Below the pieces are notes generated by a model that worked only from the letters and a program-made list of their open reading frames with translations, was not told where the DNA came from and did no database searches. Shown here piece after piece: positions 9,470 to 16,106 of a stretch of 55,466 nucleotides of DNA. The position numbers and the translations under genes are program-made. The first letter of the stretch is position 1; the number at the start of each line of letters is the position of its first letter. This DNA comes from an uncultured Woeseiaceae bacterium (GTDB lineage: Bacteria > Pseudomonadota > Gammaproteobacteria > Steroidobacterales > Woeseiaceae), in the NCBI GenBank assembly GCA_945788625.1, contig CALZMQ010000023.1, positions 1-55,466 of the forward strand, given 5' to 3'.

Positions 9470-10693
9470 ATGCATGCAGATATCTTCAGAGCAGCAGCAC
9501 TCTTCTGCGTTTTACTTTGCCTTTCTGCCTGCGGTGGAAGCTCCGGTGGCAATGCGGCGCCACCTGTCGTGCCGCCACTTCCCCCGCCCGGGCCGATCAC
9601 ATTCCATTGCAGCAAGGACGCGTCCTGCCCTGAGGTGTTGATCATTGGCGATGCGCACTCCGAATTTAGCGGCGTGCCGGATCCTTTCCGCGGCTATGGC
9701 GATCCCAGCCTCGAGTATGACCCCACCACCGGAACGTTATGGTTGGCCTACAGCTGGCTCAATACGCAGGTCAGCGACCCCGGTCCGCCAATAGTTTTCG
9801 ATCTTGGTGTGCGAACCCGACTCGCCCGCAGTGATGACAATGGCGCGACCTTCACGTTCGTGCGCGCTGTCAATGATATGCAGATGGAGGCGCATCCCGA
9901 TACCGGTGTTATGGGGTGGAGTACACATGAAGTGTCGACGCTGGTAATGGAGCCGTCAGGCTCGTGGCAAATCTTGTGGCTCAAATACTTCAACCCGTTC
10001 GGTACGGTCACCGGTGTCGACGAACGCCAGGAGTTTCTCTACTGGCGCGCAACAGGGGCAACACCGGATCTTCTCGGCGACAACAGCGTCGTGTGGGGCA
10101 GGTCTGCTGCGACGTCTCCGTCCTGGGGCGCGCCGATTGATTTCAATGCAATCCCACAACTCGCTGATTGCATCGTGCAGACTGAGCCAGGCCTGTTCGC
10201 CTTCAACGGCGAAACCTACCTCGCAACGTCGTGCCTGGTTGTCGACGGGACGGGTCGGCGAACCGATCTTGAGCGCATAGAGTTATTGCGACAGACACCG
10301 ACCGGCTATGACTACGTCGGTACCATTCTTGATGGGCAGGATGCGGCTGATCTTGGCGTGGATACTATCGAACAAGCGGATATCTCGGTCGCGCGTGATG
10401 GCAGCATCATATTGGTGGTCACGCCGATCATCCTGGCGGCGGATCCCGGGCACCAGGGTTGCATGGTGTTCTCATTTGACGATTTTGCGACTGCCAAAAT
10501 TGCACGTGACACCAATGGCACTGCAATTCCTCGCGCCATCATCACCGCCGACGGCAACAGCCTGGGCCCGGGTCTCTGCACTTACGATGCGAACAGCGAT
10601 ACCGGCGTGTTATTGGTTATCACAACTGTCACCGGCAGCGGTGCCACGACTGATGTCGAATTCTCCTTGCACGCAACCGGAGTTCATCCGTAA
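9470..10693 (+). CDS. Lipoprotein with sialidase/BNR-like repeats, unknown function
   Basis: 407 residues from ATG 9470. The frame opens earlier at 9419, but the signal peptide begins at MHADIFRAAALFCVLL and ends in the lipobox LSAC, followed by GGSSGG, so it is probably a lipoprotein. A Pro-rich linker leads to a region resembling BNR/sialidase-type propellers: GDPSLEYDPTTGTLWLAYS, then RLARSDDNGATFTFVRAV, the Asp-box-like 'S-x-D-x-G-x-T-F' motif. No full set of sialidase catalytic residues was recognised, so binding or an unrelated glycosidase activity is equally possible. Confidence 0.65.
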   Translation: MHADIFRAAALFCVLLCLSACGGSSGGNAAPPVVPPLPPPGPITFHCSKDASCPEVLIIGDAHSEFSGVPDPFRGYGDPSLEYDPTTGTLWLAYSWLNTQVSDPGPPIVFDLGVRTRLARSDDNGATFTFVRAVNDMQMEAHPDTGVMGWSTHEVSTLVMEPSGSWQILWLKYFNPFGTVTGVDERQEFLYWRATGATPDLLGDNSVVWGRSAATSPSWGAPIDFNAIPQLADCIVQTEPGLFAFNGETYLATSCLVVDGTGRRTDLERIELLRQTPTGYDYVGTILDGQDAADLGVDTIEQADISVARDGSIILVVTPIILAADPGHQGCMVFSFDDFATAKIARDTNGTAIPRAIITADGNSLGPGLCTYDANSDTGVLLVITTVTGSGATTDVEFSLHATGVHP

Positions 10694-10953
10694 CAGAGAA
10701 GATGACTCGAACCATCTCCTGTTCTGTTCACCAGTGCAGGTCCCAGGATCCTGTCCGTCGAGGATCGTCGTGCAGTATTGACAAGCGCTGGTCCCGGCAC
10801 CGTGCTTCAAGAATTTGTTGTCTAGTTGATGGCGATTTCGAGCGAAATCAAGGCTTTGTCAATGTCACCCGACCAGGCAGCGGTGGTTGTTGCGCATTGC
10901 GCTCGGCCTGGGTGCGGCGTAGCATCATAAGGAGCAAGACCAGGGAGAGACCA
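10694..10953. other. Intergenic region before the PAAR-like gene
   Basis: 260 bp without a convincing gene. The PAAR frame is open back to 10702, but that extension is Arg/Cys/Ser-rich and lacks the family's usual start, so I treat it as non-coding leader. No clear promoter hexamers were identified. Confidence 0.4.
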
Positions 10954-11346
10954 ATGGCTGGGATCAAAATATCCGCGAAGCATGGAAAAGGATCCGGCAT
11001 CGTATTTCCAGATGTCTGCAAGACACCAGCGCCGCCGGCGCCATTCGTGCCGATACCTTATCCGAACACGCAGTACCAGGATAACCTCAAGCAGGCCAAC
11101 AAAGTCGATGCAAAGGCGAAAACCGGTAACCCTAAGGCGGTTGCCCTGCAGAAAGAAGCGATCAACAACCTCAAGCGGTCCATGGGTGACGAGCCCGGGA
11201 CGCTCAAAGGGATCGTGAGCGCCTCATCGGCCGTCCGGATCGGCTATACATTGCACAAAGGCGGGGTCGGCAAACCGCGCGCCGGGAAGGCTACGGCAAT
11301 CAAGATGGGCATGTCGAAGTTCGGCGGTCGTCTCGGTTCAAAGTGA
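10954..11346 (+). CDS. PAAR-like (DUF4150) protein
   Basis: 130 residues from ATG 10954, preceded by GGGAGAG. The N-terminal half carries the DUF4150/PAAR-like signature: GIVFPDVCKTPAPPAPFVPIPYPN followed by QYQDNLKQA. Such proteins form a sharp metal-stabilised tip on type VI secretion spikes or head polymorphic toxins. Here the C-terminal half is a short basic Gly/Lys-rich segment (KGGVGKPRAGKATAIKMGMSKFGGR) with no obvious toxin domain. No other secretion gene lies nearby, so it is an orphan. Its 3' end overlaps the convergent methyltransferase gene by 9 bp. Confidence 0.75.
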   Translation: MAGIKISAKHGKGSGIVFPDVCKTPAPPAPFVPIPYPNTQYQDNLKQANKVDAKAKTGNPKAVALQKEAINNLKRSMGDEPGTLKGIVSASSAVRIGYTLHKGGVGKPRAGKATAIKMGMSKFGGRLGSK

Positions 11347-12501
11347 CAAGTCCGTTTCCGGTCCTGCCGACCAGGCGACGATAAATCCCTGGCAGGGCTC
11401 GCCGCCATCGTGGCGAATTACGGTTCGCTCGAACGACCTCGGCGTGTAACCCAATCTGTCTCGCAACGTTTCCAGGTATGCTCTCGAGTGGCGAAACCGT
11501 CCCGATGGGCCAACCGACCAGCCCTCGCTTGTATGCTCTTCAACCGTAAAGGCGAACAGGCCGCACGGCGTCAACACGTGTCGGATTGCGGCAAAGACCT
11601 CGTCCAGTTCCGCGAAGTAGATGAACAAATCGGCCGCAACGACGAGATCCTGCGTTGCGTGACTTTGTTCGTTCAGGAAATCGAGCACATCGCAACACTC
11701 GAGCCGGTCGTAGCAATCCAGAGTCCGCGCCCGATCGAGCATGCCTCGAGCGAGATCCACGCCCACCAGTTGGCCCGCACGCGGTCGCAGGCGACTGCCC
11801 ACCAGGCCGGTTCCGCAGCCGAGATCGAGCACTCGCAGTTCGGGCGCGCCGCGGAGCTCGTTAGCGAGGGTGTTGCACAGAATTTGCGGCGCTCGATAAC
11901 CCAGCTGCTCCAACATGTGTTCGTCATAGTACGCCGCGTAACCGTCAAACAACTCTTGCACGAACGATTTGTCCGGCCGTGTTCGCGCCTGACCCGACAA
12001 GGCATCGCGCATGTATCGTGCTCCGGTGTGGTTTGGTGCGACATCGAGTGCACGTTCGAAAAAGCTGCTGGCGCGAAGCGGATCTCCCTGCCGCAGCAGC
12101 ACGATGCCCACGCCGTACCAGGTGTCCGCGTGATTCGGGTCGAGTTCTAACGCGATCGTGAAACTAGCTAGCGATTCGTCCAGCCGGCCGATTCGTTGCA
12201 GCACGCACGCTTTGCCGTAATGGATAATCGCGCTGTCCGGGAAATCGCGTTCGGCTTGTTCGACTATGTCGAGTGCGGCACTCGTGTCGCCGCAGGCGTT
12301 GAGCGTGGCTGCGAGATTGTAGCGCCCTTCTGGAACGTCCGGCGCGAGTCTGCAGGCCAGCGAGTACTCGCTCACAGACTCGTCCAGCTTACCGACCGCG
12401 TAGTAGTGGGCGGCAAGCTCACCGTGCGCCGCTGCGTCAGCAGGATCACGCTCGATAGCTGCGCGCAGCGCCGCTTCGCGATCACTCACGGCGGTCGCCA
12501 A
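11338..12501 (-). CDS. TPR-repeat SAM-dependent methyltransferase
   Basis: 387 residues. Residues ~10-170 hold four or five tetratricopeptide repeats (for example AHYYAVGKLDESVSEYSLAC and ADTWYGVGIVLLRQGDPLRA). Residues ~185-380 are a class I methyltransferase: an FDGYAAYYDEHM entry helix, SAM-binding motif I at 224-234 (VLDLGCGTGLVG), an acidic VGVDLARGML after it, and DLVVAADLFIYF as motif IV. This TPR-methyltransferase fusion occurs in many proteobacteria, but the substrate is generally not known. The gene is last of a minus-strand group after the apyrase and a small ORF. Confidence 0.85.
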   Translation of the reverse strand: MATAVSDREAALRAAIERDPADAAAHGELAAHYYAVGKLDESVSEYSLACRLAPDVPEGRYNLAATLNACGDTSAALDIVEQAERDFPDSAIIHYGKACVLQRIGRLDESLASFTIALELDPNHADTWYGVGIVLLRQGDPLRASSFFERALDVAPNHTGARYMRDALSGQARTRPDKSFVQELFDGYAAYYDEHMLEQLGYRAPQILCNTLANELRGAPELRVLDLGCGTGLVGSRLRPRAGQLVGVDLARGMLDRARTLDCYDRLECCDVLDFLNEQSHATQDLVVAADLFIYFAELDEVFAAIRHVLTPCGLFAFTVEEHTSEGWSVGPSGRFRHSRAYLETLRDRLGYTPRSFERTVIRHDGGEPCQGFIVAWSAGPETDLSL

Positions 12502-12670
12502 TGGTCAACGCTCGGAAAATCGTGTCGCGCCAGTTATCGGTCTGGAATTCACCCCGGACGAGTTGTGCGTAGGCGGCTCGAGCGGCCTGGTCGTCTTCAT
12601 CGAACACAAGCAGGCTCGCTGTAACGGCGCCGATGATGTACATGGTCATGTTCGGATTCTTCCTGGCCAC
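12482..12670 (-). CDS. Small protein of unknown function between apyrase and methyltransferase genes
   Basis: 62 residues from GTG 12670, starting 13 bp after the apyrase stop and overlapping the methyltransferase start by 20 bp on the same strand. The N-terminus has a short hydrophobic stretch (MTMYIIGAVTASLLVF) and the rest is a charged helical segment (DEDDQAARAAYAQLVRGEF). Composition and position fit a real small operon gene. No strong ribosome-binding site precedes it and I know no family, so it stays tentative. Confidence 0.4.
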   Translation of the reverse strand: MARKNPNMTMYIIGAVTASLLVFDEDDQAARAAYAQLVRGEFQTDNWRDTIFRALTIGDRRE

Positions 12671-12683
12671 AGTGCTCGCGAAG

Positions 12684-13919
12684 CTAGTTTGCCAAACAGC
12701 CCTGGTTCGACCATCGGCAGACGGGGGCCGGGCGCACCCGCGCGAGGCAATTTTGTGCCAGGCAAAGGTTGGCGCCCCTGGTCCAGCTGGCGTGCGAATT
12801 CTCCGTATTGGCCAGCTTCAACGCAGACAGGTATTTGGGCAAATAGACGGCCCGAAAGCAGGAGGTCCTGGGTTCGTAGCACTTGCCCCTTGTAGAGCAG
12901 CATCGGGCTACGTCGTCATCTTTCATGTATGCAAAAGCACCGGTCAGGTACCACTTGGCGACCCTGGCATGGCCTGTCGGGAGTTCGCTGTCTATGCCAT
13001 AGGTACCGTTGGAAAAGTTATACGGGTCGTAGACCTTATCGCTTGCATCGCTGAATCGAATACGATCGGCGCAGTGTTCCACCTTCCAGCGGGAATTCAA
13101 TTCGCCGATGCCGTACCGGCATGACAGCGGGAAGCCAAGCGTACGTGGCGCCTCATCCGTGCCCAGCCCCAAAAACGAATAGCTGAAGAATTGGACCGGC
13201 TTGCCGCCTACATCGATCGTACGGACATTGTCGGATTTCGGGTCGCAATGAGGGCAGGGGTAGGTAACTTGCGCCGAGCCACCGCCCATCTCCGCAATGC
13301 CAAAATCAGTCGTGCCGGAAGTTTCGGCCACTGCCAGCCAGGTGAGTAATCCTTCCTCGAAACCGCTCAGGGTGCGGACGCTCACGGCAACGTTGTTGCC
13401 GACTTCGGCAGCCAGTTTCTGCTTCAGTTTCTGCCATAATTCCGCGCTCCGCGCGCGCTGCGTTTGTTCCGCGATGCGCATGCCCGCGGTGGCAAAGACG
13501 CTGGTTGAAACAACGTTACATCGTTTTTTCCAGTCAAACGCAAGCCAGGCCCGCTTACCGTTTACTGGCGGTCCGTCCGTGAGAATGTCGTCGAGTGCGT
13601 CAATGACTTCGGACACGACCTTATCGGCGTGGCTCCATTTCCTGTTGCGTATTTCGCGTACGGGATCGGCCAGCGCCGACACCTTGGGGCCTTCGTGTTC
13701 CTCCCATCCTGCTTTAACCTTCTCATAGATATACAGGCGCGTACCGCTGCTGCCGGCGTCGTAGATAATGCGGCAGTCGTTAGCCTTGGATACGCTTGGT
13801 TCGGGAGGTTTGGCTGGCGACGGCTGTCCGTCTTGAAGCGTGGAACAGGCTGGACCCAGCATGATGAGCAGCGCAACAATCGCGATTCGAGATCGACTGG
13901 GCGCATTGGGATACTGCAT
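12684..13919 (-). CDS. GDA1/CD39-family nucleoside phosphatase (apyrase-like) lipoprotein
   Basis: 411 residues from ATG 13919, chosen because GGAG lies 7 bp upstream. A GTG at 13934 is also open. The signal peptide ends in a lipobox (IMLGPAC), placing it on a membrane facing the periplasm or outside. Apyrase conserved regions are visible: ACR1 IIYDAGSSGTRLYIY (residues ~52-66), ACR2 in SVFATAGMRI, ACR3 GFEEGLLTWLAV and ACR4 GIAEMGGGSAQVTY. Known members hydrolyse nucleoside tri- and diphosphates outside the cytoplasm. The family is mostly eukaryotic, with known bacterial examples in Legionella. Cys-rich C-terminal pieces suggest disulfides. Confidence 0.8.
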   Translation of the reverse strand: MQYPNAPSRSRIAIVALLIMLGPACSTLQDGQPSPAKPPEPSVSKANDCRIIYDAGSSGTRLYIYEKVKAGWEEHEGPKVSALADPVREIRNRKWSHADKVVSEVIDALDDILTDGPPVNGKRAWLAFDWKKRCNVVSTSVFATAGMRIAEQTQRARSAELWQKLKQKLAAEVGNNVAVSVRTLSGFEEGLLTWLAVAETSGTTDFGIAEMGGGSAQVTYPCPHCDPKSDNVRTIDVGGKPVQFFSYSFLGLGTDEAPRTLGFPLSCRYGIGELNSRWKVEHCADRIRFSDASDKVYDPYNFSNGTYGIDSELPTGHARVAKWYLTGAFAYMKDDDVARCCSTRGKCYEPRTSCFRAVYLPKYLSALKLANTENSHASWTRGANLCLAQNCLARVRPAPVCRWSNQGCLAN

Positions 13920-13985
13920 GGCGCGTCTCCACACTATCCGTCATTTGCAGTCTCCGGATCGCGAGCGTCTCGAACGAGCAAGAGC

Positions 13986-14010
13986 ATCGCGGGGTCGAAC
14001 CGAGGTCTGA
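13986..14010 (+). repeat. Dispersed repeat A, short copy
   Basis: The 15-base core GGGTCGAACCGAGGT lies at 13992-14006, in the gap between the apyrase gene and the small protease-associated gene. The flanks do not obviously follow copies 1 and 2. Confidence 0.5.
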
Positions 14011-14017
14011 CGACTAT

Positions 14018-14293
14018 CTATTCGCCAAAGGACTCTAACTCGACAATTCCCTGCTCAATGACGGTGACGGGAACCCAGCGGCGCCGCTGATCGAATTGTG
14101 CAAAAAGACGCTTGGGAATTCTCTCGGCGCGTTTCAAGTCAGCTTCCGCGACTTTTTTCGATACATAGACGGCCGCCACGGGCCCTTTCCCGCCAGGATC
14201 GTCCACGATCCCCATGCCAACGACGTTTGGGAGCGCGCTGAGGCGCTCTTCGTTATGCGCGATGGCTGTTTCAATAACTGCTTCGGATGCCAT
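14018..14293 (-). CDS. Small protein resembling the propeptide region of the adjacent protease
   Basis: 91 residues from ATG 14293, 12 bp after the stop of the protease gene on the same strand. The segment LPNVVGMGIVDDPGGKGPVA with AVYVSKK and a following IPKRL resembles residues ~54-102 of the protease (RGIQGLGIGEKESDGKL, RVYVDKK, VPKRVRIP) in order and spacing. This looks like a detached copy of the protease's N-terminal domain. By analogy with peptidase propeptides it could act as a chaperone or inhibitor of the protease. That function is inference. Confidence 0.7.
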   Translation of the reverse strand: MASEAVIETAIAHNEERLSALPNVVGMGIVDDPGGKGPVAAVYVSKKVAEADLKRAERIPKRLFAQFDQRRRWVPVTVIEQGIVELESFGE

Positions 14294-14305
14294 ACCTGTT
14301 CACAA

Positions 14306-15337
14306 CTAAGCTAAGTCAATATCCAGCGCCTGAAACACGTGCGAAATGCGATTGAAGATACTCGTGGACGGCGATCCCGCAAAGTGTAAGCCGACGATTC
14401 GGTCCCTGTTGTTCAATACGGCGGATCCGCTGTCGCCACCCGCCGTGTAGCGGGTGCATAGTACCTGATCCCTGAGCCCCGCGCGGCCACTTCCGCCGCC
14501 CGGCCTTTTGTACGTCAGCGCCAAACGATAATTGATATCTCTGATCACCCCGGTCGTGAAGTCCGTTGTTCGGCCGACCTTTTTGACATCCATACCCCGT
14601 CTGAGCGTCTTGCTGACGCCAGCGGGTTGAATGCCGAGGATCCGAATAGTCTTTATTACCGAGTTCTTGCGGCGCACCTTGGCGATGGCCGCATCAACAA
14701 GATTCGGGAAGCCCGTGCCGCTGAATACAAACGGTACCCAGTCGTCGAGAGTCGCAATCACATCTTTGGGTTGCTTCCCGCCGTCCGCCCGGCCCGGCTG
14801 AAGGATGTCGTCGCCAACACTCGCGACCCCCTGATTTGCGAGCACATGCGAATTGCTCAAAATGTACAGTCGTCCCTTTTTATCCGTATTTTTCTTCACC
14901 AGGCAGCCAAATGTGCCAACGGTGACCTTTGGATGACCGACACCGCAACCCGGCATCGCCGGACGAACACGGCTGGTAAACAGCTCGGCCTCCACCTTGC
15001 CGATCTCGACAACGTCGGTGGTACAGTCACCCACGTCAGGGATTCGGACACGTTTTGGCACCGGGTTGCTGACTTTCGACATCGCCCTTTTCTTGTCGAC
15101 GTATACGCGCAGCGCAATCTTCCGGGTCAGCTTCCCGTCGGACTCCTTTTCGCCGATGCCAAGGCCTTGTATTCCACGGCCTTGCGTCCAGGGTCGCGCA
15201 TTCTTCTTCAGTTTGTCGGTTGCCGAGAGAAAGCTCTCTGTCGAAAAGGTCTCGCGAGACAAGGCCTCTGGAACTGCCGCTTTCTTGCCTTCGGTCACAA
15301 ACTCGAGTGCCAACAATAATTTCTCTTCTACCTTCAT
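14306..15337 (-). CDS. Trypsin-like serine protease (S1 fold) with N-terminal propeptide-like domain
   Basis: 343 residues. Catalytic triad candidates: His164 in LSNSHVLAN, Asp215 in LVDAAIAKV and Ser303 in AGGDSGSAVLN. The VGRTTDFTTGVI block (residues ~254-265) matches the conserved VGRTTG-x-T-G stretch of bacterial S1 proteases. The first ~110 residues form a separate domain related to the small neighbour at 14018. No signal peptide is visible, so it may act in the cytoplasm. Trypsin-like proteases of this type occur as effectors of bacterial conflict systems. The divergent EACC1-caspase pair across a 390-bp region supports a shared locus. Confidence 0.85.
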   Translation of the reverse strand: MKVEEKLLLALEFVTEGKKAAVPEALSRETFSTESFLSATDKLKKNARPWTQGRGIQGLGIGEKESDGKLTRKIALRVYVDKKRAMSKVSNPVPKRVRIPDVGDCTTDVVEIGKVEAELFTSRVRPAMPGCGVGHPKVTVGTFGCLVKKNTDKKGRLYILSNSHVLANQGVASVGDDILQPGRADGGKQPKDVIATLDDWVPFVFSGTGFPNLVDAAIAKVRRKNSVIKTIRILGIQPAGVSKTLRRGMDVKKVGRTTDFTTGVIRDINYRLALTYKRPGGGSGRAGLRDQVLCTRYTAGGDSGSAVLNNRDRIVGLHFAGSPSTSIFNRISHVFQALDIDLA

Positions 15338-15730
15338 TTTTGTTCTCCCGAAGTGCTAGCTGTCCCAGGTCTGAGCCCCTGATTGTTTGCCCGCGCCGGT
15401 GTCAATCATCGTGATTTGCGGCGAAAAGCACCTTCATGGGCTGGTAATCTGAAAACTCTGCTTCCGAAATATAAGAGTGCCTCTTCCATAATAGTACGTA
15501 TTTGCAAGATGGCCAGCTCTTGAGCCAGCGGCGACCATCTTGTCGGTGATTGCGCTTCGCTGTTACCGGCAGGAGATGAAAGCCGGAAGATTTCTGGACG
15601 CTGGTGGCGCTCTCAACCTGATGATGCAAGCGGGTCCATCGGTACGTACAAGTCCTGCTTGCCGAGCTTCGAAGAAGAGAGTAAGAAATTTGTAGAGGTG
15701 TTGCGACAGCGGGCTATGCCGGGAGGAGTG
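15338..15730. other. Divergent control region between the protease and the EACC1-caspase genes
   Basis: About 390 bp without a convincing gene. Both transcription units start outward from here, so the promoters should lie inside. I could not pick reliable -35/-10 pairs. The plus-strand frame of the EACC1 gene is open back to about 15659, so up to 24 extra codons could be translated. Confidence 0.4.
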
Positions 15731-16084
15731 ATGGAAACCCCAATCCGTATTTCTTTCCAGGATGTCGAAGAATCCGAAGCCGGTGCAATGGCTGAGGAGT
15801 TGCGAGAATACATACTCGAAGAGGCCCCGGAAGCAGAGGTTTCAAGAGAGCGCGACGACCCTGAATCCATGGACGCCGGTGCAACGTTGGCTGTAATACT
15901 ATCCAGCGCAGCTGTCGTAGCGGTGGCAAAAGGAATCCAGGCGTGGCTTGAAAGACGCACGTCGTCATCGATCAAACTCGTCGTCGACTCCAGGCAGCTT
16001 GAAGTCAGTTACCTAACCTGCAAACAGGCCAGCGAGCTGACCCGGCAACTATCCGGACTACTCGCTGTACCCGAAACGGAGTAG
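15731..16084 (+). CDS. EACC1-like (effector-associated constant component) protein
   Basis: 117 residues from ATG 15731, with GGAGG four bases upstream. GTG 15728, ATG 15716 and TTG 15659 are alternatives. The pattern is an N-terminal strand (PIRISFQDVEE), a helix with an AMAEELREYILEEAPEAEV turn, a hydrophobic segment ATLAVILSSAAVVAVAKGIQ, then AWLERRTSSSIKLVVDSRQL. This matches the plan I recall for EACC1, a small conserved component found beside caspase, trypsin and other effectors in NTP-dependent conflict systems. The next gene, 22 bp downstream, encodes a caspase-fold protease. Family assignment is from memory of the pattern, not a search. Confidence 0.6.
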   Translation: METPIRISFQDVEESEAGAMAEELREYILEEAPEAEVSRERDDPESMDAGATLAVILSSAAVVAVAKGIQAWLERRTSSSIKLVVDSRQLEVSYLTCKQASELTRQLSGLLAVPETE

Positions 16085-16106
16085 AACCAAATAGAAAGGT
16101 TCCGAA

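Noticed and set aside
10702..10953. N-terminal extension of the PAAR-like gene
   Set aside because: Family members start near the MAGIKIS position, and the extension is Arg/Cys-rich without a ribosome site.
15402..15629. 75-codon minus-strand ORF in the divergent region
   Set aside because: No recognisable domain, no ribosome site and no neighbouring support. It is probably chance.
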